Below, one piece after another: positions 26,395-35,389 of a stretch of 64,000 nucleotides of DNA (its first letter is position 1; the number at the start of each line of letters is the position of its first letter). A model generated the notes under the pieces. The model worked only from the letters and a program-made list of their open reading frames with translations. It was not told where the DNA came from and ran no database searches. Source of the stretch: Treponema denticola (GTDB lineage: Bacteria; Spirochaetota; Spirochaetia; Treponematales; Breznakiellaceae); assembly GCA_020719845.1 (NCBI GenBank), contig DYPP01000001.1, positions 39,509 to 103,508 of the forward strand. Reading direction: 5' to 3'. A program made the translations under genes and the position numbers.

Positions 26395-27581
26395 CCGCGT
26401 CGCTGTACTTCCACGTCCCTTTCTGTGCCGGCGCCTGCGACTACTGCGATTTTTATTCCCTGATTTCCGCTACGAACGATACCCGGTTGGACCGGTACGT
26501 GGACCGCCTGCTGGACGACACGGCCGATGCCCTGCGGCGGTACGGGGTGGAAACCGTACCTTCGGTTTTCATCGGCGGCGGCACCCCGTCGCTGCTCGGC
26601 GCGGCCCGCCTTGAACGCCTTTTGACGGGGCTTGCGCGCCTACTGCCGAATCAAGCCGCCGAGATCAGCCTGGAAGCCAATCCCGAATCGGTGGATGAGT
26701 CCCTGCTGCAGGCCTGCCTGGACGGCGGCGTGACGCGCCTCAGTCTCGGAATCCAGAGCCTGGACCAACGCAGCCGCCGCGCCGTCGGCCGCATCGGGAC
26801 TGTGGACCACGCCCTGCGGGCTCTGGCCCTGGCGGCGGCGGCCTATCCTGCAGGGCTATCCGTCGACCTGATGTCGGGTCTGCCCTTTCAGGGCCTCCGG
26901 TCGCTCCGGTCGGATATCGAAAAAGCGGTCCTGACGGGAGCCGGCCACGTTTCGCTCTACGCGCTGACCCTGGAAGCGGGTACGCCGCTGGCTGAACGGG
27001 CGCGGCGGGGCTTGGCGAACCTGCCGCCGCCGGGCACCGCCGACGACCTCTGGATTGCCGGACGCGACGCGCTTAAGGCTGCGGGATTCGAACACTACGA
27101 AGTGTCCAATTTCGCGCGTCCAGGTCGGCGCTGCGCGCATAACCGGCGCTACTGGCGGCTGGAAAGCTGGCTCGGCTGCGGACCCGCGGCGTCCGGTACG
27201 ATCGTGGACGAGGACCGCGGAACGGCCCGCCGCTTGACGGTCCCCACCGAAGCGGCGGCGTACCTGGCCGGGCCCGCGCCGCCGGAGGAAGAATTTCTGG
27301 ATCCTCCGACGCTGCTCGCCGAATCCCTGATCATGGGGTTCCGGACCACCGACGGACCGGACCCCGCGTCCTTCAGGCGGCGCTTCGGGCGGACCATACA
27401 CGATGCGATCGGCCGGACCCTGGAAGTCTGGGGACGGCGTGGTTTGATGCGGACGGACCGCCTCGCCCTGACCGAGGCGGGTTTGTTGCTCCTGGACCGG
27501 TTTTTGGTGGACTGTCTGACCGAGCTGGACGGACAGGCTCCTAGGTCATATACGAAGCCAGCCGCCGGTACGTCTGGTTGA
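26391..27581 (+). CDS. hemW: Radical SAM heme chaperone HemW
   Basis: 396 residues from ATG 26391, overlapping the previous stop. The cluster motif is CAGACDYCDF (Cys12, Cys16, Cys19) within HVPFC...CDYCDFYS. The CxxxCxxCxF form separates HemW from HemN, which has a fourth Cys. Further motifs are GGGTPSLL, SLEANPESV, LSLGIQSL and EVSNFARPG. HemW proteins bind heme and are proposed to deliver it to target proteins; they are often misnamed coproporphyrinogen oxidase. The 3' end overlaps hrpA on the other strand by 41 bases. Confidence 0.9.
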   Translation: MTASLYFHVPFCAGACDYCDFYSLISATNDTRLDRYVDRLLDDTADALRRYGVETVPSVFIGGGTPSLLGAARLERLLTGLARLLPNQAAEISLEANPESVDESLLQACLDGGVTRLSLGIQSLDQRSRRAVGRIGTVDHALRALALAAAAYPAGLSVDLMSGLPFQGLRSLRSDIEKAVLTGAGHVSLYALTLEAGTPLAERARRGLANLPPPGTADDLWIAGRDALKAAGFEHYEVSNFARPGRRCAHNRRYWRLESWLGCGPAASGTIVDEDRGTARRLTVPTEAAAYLAGPAPPEEEFLDPPTLLAESLIMGFRTTDGPDPASFRRRFGRTIHDAIGRTLEVWGRRGLMRTDRLALTEAGLLLLDRFLVDCLTELDGQAPRSYTKPAAGTSG

Positions 27582-30042
27582 CGATGTCCTTCCTGATCAC
27601 GTCCACGTCGTCCCCCAACTCGTCGATCAGCGTTTCCAGGCTGGAAAGGCTTTCGTTGAGGGCCGTATGGAAGCCCCGGGAGCACTTGAACCAATAGGTC
27701 CCGGCGTCGTCGGTGAACAGGCACAGAAATCCGAGTTCGGTTTTTCCCTGCCGCCACAGCGCGGGGGTGACCGTCAGGGGCAGGTTTTCCAGCAGTTCGG
27801 ACAGTTCGGTGCGGGCGTCGAAATTCCTTTTCCGCGGCCAGACCCGGTCGACGGCTTCGTCCAGGTCCAACGTGGGCGCCAGATTGAGGATCAGCTCGAG
27901 CTTCTCCCCCGCCAGGAGCGTATAGCGGCTTTTTACCAGCACTTCGCCCCGCAGGTCGCGGTAGATGGTCGCGTTCTCGCCGCCGATCCGGGACTTGATC
28001 CGCGCCAGCCGTTCCCAGGGCAACACCACCGTCTTGGCGCCCTTGATTTTTTGTATTTCAAAGATTTCGCCGGCGATCTTGACCTTGTTGGTAAAGTCCC
28101 GTTCCTTCTTCGGTCTGGATTCGGATTTGTCCGTTTTGCCGATCAAACCTTCGTACAGGGCGGGGCTGATGCGGGCCAGGGCGCTTTTCTGCAGGGGCGA
28201 GACGGACATGGCGTACATGCGCGTGGTCTTGACGATTTCGCCGGCCACGATGTAGAGCGGATCTTCGCGGAACATGACCGATCCCGGGTGGATCAGGATG
28301 CGGTCCGCCGTCAGGCTGCGGTACATGTCCCGGTTTTCCCGTACGCAGACGAATTGGATCAGTCCCCGGGCGACGGAGCAGAGGTAGTCCTCCGTTTTGC
28401 CTCCGGACAAGATGGGTACGCCCATGTCGGAAACGATCAGTTCCAGCTGGTCCTTGACGTTGGATATTTCCGCCATGGCTTTTTCGTCCAGATAGCTCCG
28501 GTCGCAGAATTTGGCCTTGTCCTTGGCGTTATGATACTGACGATAGAGCGAAATATAGGAAACAAAATCCCCCGACGGGTCGCGGAAAGCGTGGTGCGCT
28601 TTGCGGGCGTCCGTTTCTTCTCCCGGCGGCAGGACGTAGGGACTTTGGGTGGAAAGGAAGGCCGCGGCGATGATGGTCTCTTCGGTGACCTCCGGATACG
28701 ACAGGATGGCTTCCACGATGATGCGGGATTGCCGGGGCGGCAGCGGGAACTGGGCCATCATGCTGCCCACCTTGGAAAGGCTGCGGTCCGGGTCCAGGGC
28801 GTCCAGCAGGTCCAGGGTTTCGATGGCGGCGATCAGCCCCTCCCGGTTGGGGGGAGAAATAAAATCGAATTCCTCAAAGGCCGTCACGCCGAGTTCCGCC
28901 ATGCGCAGCACCACCTCCGAAAGGTCGGTGCGGTAGATTTCTTCGGTGGTGAACAGGGGACGGTTTTCAAAATCCGGCCGCGTGTACAGGCGGTAGCAGG
29001 TTCCTTCCCGGGTGCGGCCGGAGCGGCCCTTGCGCTGATTGCAGGAAGCCTTGGATATCGGACCTTCGATCAGGCTGGAGGTGAAGGTCCGCGGGCTGTA
29101 GTAGTTCATTTTGGCGAGCCCCGAGTCGATGACCGAGGTGATGCCGTCGATGGTCACCGAGGTTTCGGCGATGTTGGTGGAAACCACCACCTTGACCTTG
29201 CCTTCCGGAGCTTTCTCGAACACCCGTTCCTGTTCATCCTTGCCCAGACGTCCGTACAGGGGCACCAGGTGCAGCGAATTGCCCACCGGTCCGTCGTAGA
29301 GACGGTTCATGCAGTCCTTGATGACCTTTTCGCCGGAAAGGAAGATCAGGATGTCCCCCTCCCGCTCTTCGCTGACGACCCGTTCCACGATCTGGTCGAT
29401 TTTTTGCAGTTGGGCTTCCACTGCGGCCTGCCAGGTGGAAGCGCCCTGGGCGGCGGGATCCACCAGGGGCGGATCATAGACCACGGTCACTGGATAGGTA
29501 ACCGCGTCGATCTTGACCACCGGGCATTCACCGAAATACTCGGAAAACACCTGGGAATTGATGGTCGCCGAAGACACGATCACCTTGAATTCCGGCCGTT
29601 CCTCGATTACCCGTTTCAACAGTCCCAGGATAAAATCGATGTTGAGGCTCCGTTCATGGGCTTCGTCCACGATCAGGACCGTGTATTTGGAAAGCCAGGG
29701 GTCCAGCTTCATTTCCTGGAGCAGGATGCCGTCGGTCATGATCTTGATGGCCGTGCTCTGGTCAGTCTTGTCCTCAAACCGCATTTTGTAGCCCACCAGC
29801 CGGGGAATGACGGTCTCTTTCTGCCGGGCGATGAACTCGCTGACCGATACCGCCGCTATCCGCCGCGGCTGGGTGACGCCGATCATGCCGTGGGCGGCGT
29901 AGCCGGCATCGTACAGGATGACGGGCAACTGGGTCGTTTTTCCCGAACCCGTCGGGCTCTCGACCACGATGACCTGGTGCTGTCGGAGCGCGGCGAGGAT
30001 GACGTCCTTGTGTTGATAGACGGGCAAATCCAAATATTTCAT
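27541..30042 (-). CDS. hrpA: DEAH-box ATP-dependent RNA helicase (HrpA family)
   Basis: 833 residues from ATG 30042 (MKYLDLPVY); a TTG 24 bases upstream is less likely. Motif I is GSGKTTQLPV, Ia TQPRRIAA, II DEAH (VLIVDEAHERS), III SSATIN, and VI NQRKGRSGRTREG. These define a DExH helicase with the ratchet and OB-like domains to about residue 600. The protein is shorter than E. coli HrpA (~1300) and nearer HrpB in length, with its own C-terminal domain. It probably remodels mRNA or rRNA. Its end overlaps hemW. Confidence 0.9.
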   Translation of the reverse strand: MKYLDLPVYQHKDVILAALRQHQVIVVESPTGSGKTTQLPVILYDAGYAAHGMIGVTQPRRIAAVSVSEFIARQKETVIPRLVGYKMRFEDKTDQSTAIKIMTDGILLQEMKLDPWLSKYTVLIVDEAHERSLNIDFILGLLKRVIEERPEFKVIVSSATINSQVFSEYFGECPVVKIDAVTYPVTVVYDPPLVDPAAQGASTWQAAVEAQLQKIDQIVERVVSEEREGDILIFLSGEKVIKDCMNRLYDGPVGNSLHLVPLYGRLGKDEQERVFEKAPEGKVKVVVSTNIAETSVTIDGITSVIDSGLAKMNYYSPRTFTSSLIEGPISKASCNQRKGRSGRTREGTCYRLYTRPDFENRPLFTTEEIYRTDLSEVVLRMAELGVTAFEEFDFISPPNREGLIAAIETLDLLDALDPDRSLSKVGSMMAQFPLPPRQSRIIVEAILSYPEVTEETIIAAAFLSTQSPYVLPPGEETDARKAHHAFRDPSGDFVSYISLYRQYHNAKDKAKFCDRSYLDEKAMAEISNVKDQLELIVSDMGVPILSGGKTEDYLCSVARGLIQFVCVRENRDMYRSLTADRILIHPGSVMFREDPLYIVAGEIVKTTRMYAMSVSPLQKSALARISPALYEGLIGKTDKSESRPKKERDFTNKVKIAGEIFEIQKIKGAKTVVLPWERLARIKSRIGGENATIYRDLRGEVLVKSRYTLLAGEKLELILNLAPTLDLDEAVDRVWPRKRNFDARTELSELLENLPLTVTPALWRQGKTELGFLCLFTDDAGTYWFKCSRGFHTALNESLSSLETLIDELGDDVDVIRKDIVNQTYRRLASYMT

Positions 30043-30053
30043 AACGTAGGTTA

Positions 30054-30082
30054 GGTATACGCCCAAGGCGCAGGATATTCAA
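30054..30082 (-). promoter_or_regulatory. Candidate hrpA promoter with a very short leader
   Basis: On the minus strand TTGAAT (30082-30077), a 17-bp spacer and TATACC (30059-30054); the ATG begins 11 bases further on, giving a leader of only about four bases and no Shine-Dalgarno. Confidence 0.4.
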
Positions 30083-30147
30083 GCTGGTTCCCCCTTCCTT
30101 TTTTTTATATATATGTTATCCTTGAGTACCTATGGAGGAACGAATTG

Positions 30148-32811
30148 ATGGCTAAGCAGAAATACGTGTATTTTTTCGGTGAAGGCAAGGCTGAAGGTGA
30201 CGCCAAGATGAAAGAGCTTCTCGGCGGAAAGGGCGCCAACCTGGCGGAGATGACCAACCTGGGCGTTCCGGTTCCCCCGGGCTTCACCATTTCGACTGAA
30301 GTCTGTGCTGCTTACTACGAAAACAAAGAAAAATATCCCGATGGCCTGGACAAGGACGTGCTGGACAACCTGAAGCACCTGGAAAAGGTCATGGGCATGA
30401 AGTTGGGCGACGCCGACGATCCCCTGCTGGTCTCGGTGCGTTCGGGAGCCGCGGTATCCATGCCCGGCATGATGGACACCATCCTCAACCTGGGCATGAA
30501 CGACAAGGCCGTTCATGGCCTGGCCGCCAAGACCGGCAACCCCCGTTTTGCCTGGGATGCGTACCGGCGCTTTATCCAGATGTACGGCGACGTGGTCATG
30601 GGCGTTCCCCACGACGATTTTGAAGGCGCCCTGGCGGCGGCCAAAAAAGCCAAGAAGGTGGAACTCGATACCGCCCTGGATGCCAAAGATCTGGAACTGC
30701 TGGTGGGCGAATACAAGAAAATCGTCAAGAAAATTACCAAGCAGGACTTTCCCCAGGCTCCCCTGGATCAGCTCTGGGGCGCGGTCAACGCGGTTTTCGG
30801 TTCCTGGATGAACGAACGGGCCATCAAGTACCGGGAACTCAACAACATCAAGAAACTCAAGGGCACCGCCGTCACCGTGCAGTCCATGGTCTTCGGCAAC
30901 TTCGGGGAAGACTCGGGCACCGGCGTCTGCTTCAGCCGTGATCCTTCTACCGGCAAGAACGAATTCTACGGGGAATTCCTGATGAACGCCCAGGGCGAGG
31001 ACGTCGTGGCCGGCATCCGCACCCCGGAGAAGATCGCCACCCTGGCCAAGAAAAACAAGGCCGTCTACGATCAGCTGGTGGCGATCAAGGACCGGATGGA
31101 ACACCACTTCAAAGACATGCAGGACATGGAGTTTACGGTTCAGCAAGGGACGCTCTTCCTGCTGCAGACCCGCAGCGGCAAGCGCGCCGGCGCCGCGGCG
31201 GTCAAGTGCGCCGTGGATATGGTCGCCGAAGGGCTGATCGACAAGAACACCGCCATCCTGCGGGTCAGTCCGGAACACCTGGACCAGCTGCTGCACTCCA
31301 TGGTGGATCCCAAAGCCATCAAGGCCGCCAAATCCCTGACCAAGGGCCTCAACGCCTCGCCGGGCGCCGCCTGCGGCCGGATCGTGTTTACCGCCAAGGA
31401 AGCGGAAGAATGGGCCGAGAAGGGCGAAAAAGTGATGCTGGTGCGCAAGAATACCAGCCCCGAAGACATCGGCGGCATGGTGGTTTCCCAGGGCATCCTG
31501 ACGTCCACCGGCGGCATGACCAGCCACGCGGCGGTCGTCGCCCGCGGCATGGGCACGCCCTGCGTCGCCGGCGCCAAGGACGTTTCAGTCCAGGGCAAGA
31601 AGGTCGTGGTCGGCAGCCTGACCTTCAAGGAAGGCGACTGGATCACCATCGACGGCTCCACCGGCGACGTGTACGAAGGCCAGCTGCCGCTGGTCATGCC
31701 CAAGATTTCCAGGGACATGGAAAAATTCCTCTCCTGGTGCGACGAGGTCAGCAAGGCTTCCGTCCGCGGGGGGATCAAGGGCTTTGAGGTGTGGACCAAC
31801 GCGGACCAGCCGGAGGACGCCAAGCGGGCCTTTGACTTCGGCGCCCAGGGCGTCGGCCTCTGCCGGACGGAACACATGTTCTTTGAGAAAGAAAAACTGA
31901 TCCATTTCCGCACCATGATCGTGGCCGACTCGGAAGCCGAACGCCGGGCGGCGCTCAAGAAAATCTTGCCTCTGCAGAAAAAGGACTTCTTCGGCATCTT
32001 CAAGGCCATGGGCGGCAAACCGGTTACCATCCGGCTGCTGGATCCGCCCTTGCACGAATTCGTGCCCCACAGCAAGGATGAGGTAGCCGAACTGGCCGGC
32101 CATATCGGCGTCAAACCGAAGGATCTGCAGCCTAAGATCGACAAGCTGCACGAATCCAACCCCATGCTCGGCCACCGGGGCTGCCGATTGGCGGTGACCT
32201 ATCCCGAAATCTACGACATGCAGGTCGAAGCCATCGCCCTGGCGGCGGTGGATTGCGTCAAGAAGGGCATCAAGGTCAATCCGGAAATCATGATTCCCAT
32301 CGTCTGCGACGAGCAGGAACTAGCGTTGCTGCGCCCCGGCATCGAGGCGATCATCAAGCGGGTTCTGGACGCCGCCAAGGTCAAGATGGAGATAAAAATC
32401 GGCACCATGATCGAAGTGCCCCGGGCGGCTTTGCTGGCCAACAAAATTGCCCAGTACGCTGACTTCTTCAGCTTCGGCACCAACGACCTTACCCAGATGA
32501 CCTTCGCTTTCAGCCGGGACGACGTCGGCTCCTTCATGCCGACCTATATGGCCAAAGAGCTGCTGGAAGTGGACCCCTTCAAGTCTATAGATGAAGAAGG
32601 CGTCGGCATCCTGATCGAAATGGCCACCGCCAAAGGCCGCAAGGAACAGGCCGACCTGCAGGTCGGCATCTGCGGCGAACAGGGTGGCGATCCGGCGACC
32701 ATCGATTTCTGCTACCGTTCGGGACTCAACTACGTTTCCTGTTCGCCCTACCGGGTGCCCATTGCCCGGCTGGCGGCGGCGCAGGCGGTCATCAGGAACG
32801 CGTCCAAGTAA
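30148..32811 (+). CDS. ppdK: Pyruvate, phosphate dikinase
   Basis: 887 residues from ATG 30148, with ATGGAGGAACG upstream. The N-terminal ATP-grasp part (GGKGANLAEM), the phosphohistidine swivel domain with His460 (GGMTSHAAVVARGMGTPCVAG) and the PEP/pyruvate barrel (GFGTNDLTQ-like FSFGTNDLTQMTF; CGEQGG) are complete. It interconverts PEP, AMP and PPi with pyruvate, ATP and Pi. In anaerobic spirochaetes it likely replaces or supplements pyruvate kinase. It is monocistronic: a promoter-like AT stretch (30102-30120) precedes it and two strong terminators follow. Confidence 0.97.
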   Translation: MAKQKYVYFFGEGKAEGDAKMKELLGGKGANLAEMTNLGVPVPPGFTISTEVCAAYYENKEKYPDGLDKDVLDNLKHLEKVMGMKLGDADDPLLVSVRSGAAVSMPGMMDTILNLGMNDKAVHGLAAKTGNPRFAWDAYRRFIQMYGDVVMGVPHDDFEGALAAAKKAKKVELDTALDAKDLELLVGEYKKIVKKITKQDFPQAPLDQLWGAVNAVFGSWMNERAIKYRELNNIKKLKGTAVTVQSMVFGNFGEDSGTGVCFSRDPSTGKNEFYGEFLMNAQGEDVVAGIRTPEKIATLAKKNKAVYDQLVAIKDRMEHHFKDMQDMEFTVQQGTLFLLQTRSGKRAGAAAVKCAVDMVAEGLIDKNTAILRVSPEHLDQLLHSMVDPKAIKAAKSLTKGLNASPGAACGRIVFTAKEAEEWAEKGEKVMLVRKNTSPEDIGGMVVSQGILTSTGGMTSHAAVVARGMGTPCVAGAKDVSVQGKKVVVGSLTFKEGDWITIDGSTGDVYEGQLPLVMPKISRDMEKFLSWCDEVSKASVRGGIKGFEVWTNADQPEDAKRAFDFGAQGVGLCRTEHMFFEKEKLIHFRTMIVADSEAERRAALKKILPLQKKDFFGIFKAMGGKPVTIRLLDPPLHEFVPHSKDEVAELAGHIGVKPKDLQPKIDKLHESNPMLGHRGCRLAVTYPEIYDMQVEAIALAAVDCVKKGIKVNPEIMIPIVCDEQELALLRPGIEAIIKRVLDAAKVKMEIKIGTMIEVPRAALLANKIAQYADFFSFGTNDLTQMTFAFSRDDVGSFMPTYMAKELLEVDPFKSIDEEGVGILIEMATAKGRKEQADLQVGICGEQGGDPATIDFCYRSGLNYVSCSPYRVPIARLAAAQAVIRNASK

Positions 32812-32839
32812 ACAGCGCGGAGAATGGCGAACTAGAGAA

Positions 32840-32877
32840 CCAACTCCGGCGGCATGGCCGCCGGAGTTGGCTTCTTT
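32840..32877 (+). terminator. First terminator after ppdK
   Basis: A perfect 14-bp stem (32840-32853 with 32857-32870) and a 3-nt loop, followed by CTTCTTT. The stem is very GC-rich; the T tract is modest. Confidence 0.75.
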
Positions 32878-32886
32878 CTGCCCGGA

Positions 32887-32925
32887 ATAGCCGCAAAACA
32901 GTGGGTTTTGCGGCTATCCTTTTTT
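32887..32925 (+). terminator. Second, strong terminator after ppdK
   Basis: ATAGCCGCAAAAC (32887-32899) pairs perfectly with GTTTTGCGGCTAT (32905-32917), a 5-nt loop lies between, and TTTTTT follows at 32920-32925. Tandem terminators suggest a highly expressed ppdK. Confidence 0.9.
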
Positions 32926-32945
32926 ATGGCCTTGCAGGGGTTTTT

Positions 32946-33899
32946 ATGAAGCGACTCGGTACCGGAATCGGTGTTTTCTGTGCTCTGGCGGTTGGCTTGG
33001 CCGCTGAAACTCAAGTAATCGTGTATGGCCTCAAGGGGCCTTCCGCCCTGGGCATGGTGCGTATGTGGGAAACCCCACCGCCTATACCCGGCGTCGCCGT
33101 AAAAGTACAGGCGCTACCATCCGTGGATATCATGGTCGCCAAATTGATCAGCGGCGAAGCGAAGGTGGGCATCCTGCCCCCGAACGTGGCGGCCAAACTG
33201 GCCGCCGCCGGGCGTCCCCTGCGCATCGCCGCGGTGGTGGGCAATGGCATGCTGAGCCTTTTGACCAACGACCCCCGGATCCAGTCCATCCGGGACCTCC
33301 GGGGTGCCGGCGTAGAAGTTGCCGGGCAGGGGGCAACGCCGGAATACGTTTTCCGCCGCGTGCTGGCCGCCAACGGCCTGCAGGCGGAAACCGACCTGCG
33401 CCTGGGCTTTTCCCTGGCCTATCCGGAGATCGCCCAAGCCCTGATCGCCGGTCGGGTGCAGACGGCGCTTCTTCCCGAGCCCTTCGCCACCATGGCCCGC
33501 GCCGGATCGCCTTCCCTGCGCAAGATCGGTGACGTGCAGCAGGAATGGGCTAAAGCCGGCGGCAGCGCCAACTATCCCATGACCGTCCTGGTCGTGGACG
33601 CGTCCTTTGCGGCGGAACAACCGGAAGTTTTAAAAGGCATCATGGAAGCGTATCGGGCTTCAATTGAATGGGTGCTGGCCAATCCGTCGGCGGCCGGCCT
33701 GTTGGCTGAAAAGTACGAACTGGGGCTGAAAGCTGCCGTGGCCGCTGCGGCGATCCCCGTGGGCGCCTACGTCTTCATTCCCGCACCCGAGGCCAAGGAA
33801 GCGCTGGAAGATCTGTACCGTACCTATCTGGAATACGCGCCGGCGGCCATCGGCGGCCGTCTGCCGGCGGCTGACTGGTATCTGGATACGGGTCGGTAA
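32946..33899 (+). CDS. ABC importer substrate-binding protein, NMT1/SsuA type
   Basis: 317 residues from ATG 32946 with CAGGGG upstream. A signal peptide (1-20) precedes a two-lobed binding fold (GPSALGMVRMWE, VDIMVAKLISGEAKVGILPPNVAAKL, LPEPFATMARAG). This is the fold of the sulfonate, taurine, nitrate and thiamine-precursor receptors. It is followed at once by a permease and an ATPase of the same class. The ligand cannot be read from the sequence; there is no room for a riboswitch between the ppdK terminator and the start. Confidence 0.85.
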   Translation: MKRLGTGIGVFCALAVGLAAETQVIVYGLKGPSALGMVRMWETPPPIPGVAVKVQALPSVDIMVAKLISGEAKVGILPPNVAAKLAAAGRPLRIAAVVGNGMLSLLTNDPRIQSIRDLRGAGVEVAGQGATPEYVFRRVLAANGLQAETDLRLGFSLAYPEIAQALIAGRVQTALLPEPFATMARAGSPSLRKIGDVQQEWAKAGGSANYPMTVLVVDASFAAEQPEVLKGIMEAYRASIEWVLANPSAAGLLAEKYELGLKAAVAAAAIPVGAYVFIPAPEAKEALEDLYRTYLEYAPAAIGGRLPAADWYLDTGR

Positions 33900-33905
33900 A
33901 CCGCT

Positions 33906-34682
33906 GTGGCCGCCGTTTCCGGAGGCAGCAAACGTTCGTCGACGCTGCCCTGGACGTTTCTGGGCATCCTGGCGCTGATCTTCTGCTGGGAAATCGCGGC
34001 GCGCCTGGCCGCCGCCGAGATCCTCCTGCCCGGTCCCGTCCCGACGCTGCTCCGGCTCGGTACCCTGCTGACCAACGAAGGCTTCCTGGCCGCCCTGGGG
34101 TACAGCCTGGTCCGGGTGCTCTGGGGAATAGTCTTGTCCGTGCCTCCGGCGGTGGCGGTGGGCATCGCGGCGGGCTTGGACCGCCGGGTATTCGCTTTTC
34201 TGCGTCCCTTGTTTGCTCTCGTTTCGGCTACCCCCGTCCTTTCGGTTATCCTGATCGCCTTCCTCTGGTTCGGCCAGGAGCGGACGCCGATTTTTGCGGC
34301 CTTTCTGATCATTTTTCCGGTCATGACCGCCACGACCATCGCCGGCGTCGGCGCGGTGGATGCGCGCCTGCGGGAAACCCTGCGGGTATATCGATTTTCC
34401 CGTTACCAGATTCTCAGGCATCTGTATTTTCCCAGTCTGATGCCCTTCATCATCGGCGGGCTTCGTTCTTCCCTGGCGCTCAGCTGGAAGGTCGTCGTAG
34501 CGGCGGAAGTCATCGTGCAACCCTTGTACGGTTTGGGTACGGGCATGCAGAACGCCAAAGCCCAACTGGAAACCACCGAGCTCTTTGCCTGGACCGCGGC
34601 GACGGTCATCATCGCCGCTGGTACGGAATTGCTGCTCCTTCATCGCCGGCGGTATTCGCCGTCAAAGGGCGACGCGCCATGA
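33906..34682 (+). CDS. ABC importer permease, SsuC/TauC type
   Basis: 258 residues from GTG 33906, about six membrane helices. The cytoplasmic EAA-type loop reads VDARLRETLRVYRFSRYQILRHLYFPSLMPFIIGGLR, which docks on the ATPase. It forms the membrane channel of the importer. The stop overlaps the ATPase start by ATGA. Confidence 0.9.
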   Translation: MAAVSGGSKRSSTLPWTFLGILALIFCWEIAARLAAAEILLPGPVPTLLRLGTLLTNEGFLAALGYSLVRVLWGIVLSVPPAVAVGIAAGLDRRVFAFLRPLFALVSATPVLSVILIAFLWFGQERTPIFAAFLIIFPVMTATTIAGVGAVDARLRETLRVYRFSRYQILRHLYFPSLMPFIIGGLRSSLALSWKVVVAAEVIVQPLYGLGTGMQNAKAQLETTELFAWTAATVIIAAGTELLLLHRRRYSPSKGDAP

Positions 34683-35389
34683 CGCTGGAGATGGAAGGCC
34701 TGGGCTTTTCCTACGGGGATCGTCTTCTGTTCGCTGATTTTTCCCTGTCCTTCGAAGACCGGCGTATTACGTCAATTTTGGGGCCTTCGGGATGCGGCAA
34801 AACGACGTTGCTGAAAATTCTCGCCGGGCTCATCGTACCCCAGCAGGGTCGGGTGCGCGCCGACGACGATCATCCCGTCGCCTTTGTATTTCAGGAACCG
34901 CGGCTGCTTCCTTGGCGCACGGTGCATGAGAACGTAGCCCTGTCCCTGGTGCGCCGGTTCGGAAAAGAGGGCGCCCGGACCCGGACGCGTCGATTTCTGG
35001 ACCTGGTGGGTCTGGGAGACCGGGCCGGCGCCTATCCGGAAGCGCTTTCCGGAGGCCAGCGGCAACGCGTGGCCATCGCCCGGGCTTTCGCTTTTCCCGC
35101 GTCGGCGATCCTGATGGATGAACCGTTCCAGGCGCTGGATCTGCCCCTGCGCATTCAGCTCATGGACTTGACCCGTCGGCTGCTGGACGAAGAACCCAGG
35201 ACCGTGGTCGTCGTCACCCACGATCCCCGGGAAGCCATCTACCTGGCTTCCCGGGCGGTGGTGCTGACCGCGGCGCCGGTCCGGGTGGCGCTGGACCTGG
35301 GCATGGACCTTTCACCGGCCGACAGGGCTTATTCTTCCCGGGCGCACGCCGAGCTGGAGGCGCGCCTGTTCGCCGCCCTCTCCGCATGA
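34679..35389 (+). CDS. ABC importer ATP-binding protein, SsuB/TauB type
   Basis: 236 residues. Walker A is GPSGCGKTTLL, the Q loop VFQEPRLLPWRTV, the signature LSGGQRQRVAIARAF, Walker B AILMDEPFQALD, and the switch His is in VTHDPREA. The sequence from the Q loop through the signature is typical of the nitrate/sulfonate/taurine subfamily. Its last 61 bases overlap the 3' end of the opposite-strand ecfT gene. Confidence 0.93.
   Translation: MTLEMEGLGFSYGDRLLFADFSLSFEDRRITSILGPSGCGKTTLLKILAGLIVPQQGRVRADDDHPVAFVFQEPRLLPWRTVHENVALSLVRRFGKEGARTRTRRFLDLVGLGDRAGAYPEALSGGQRQRVAIARAFAFPASAILMDEPFQALDLPLRIQLMDLTRRLLDEEPRTVVVVTHDPREAIYLASRAVVLTAAPVRVALDLGMDLSPADRAYSSRAHAELEARLFAALSA

Noticed and set aside
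26391-27581. Annotation as oxygen-independent coproporphyrinogen III oxidase (HemN)
   Set aside because: The cluster motif is CxxxCxxCxF and lacks the fourth Cys of HemN; HemW is the better match.
27667-30054. A 795-codon open frame on the plus strand opposite hrpA
   Set aside because: The opposite frame encodes all DEAH helicase motifs; the antisense translation has a His/Gln/Asp-rich shadow composition.
32926-32945. Riboswitch (such as TPP) controlling the NMT1-type ABC importer
   Set aside because: Only about 20 bases separate the ppdK terminator from the start codon, and there is no conserved riboswitch core.
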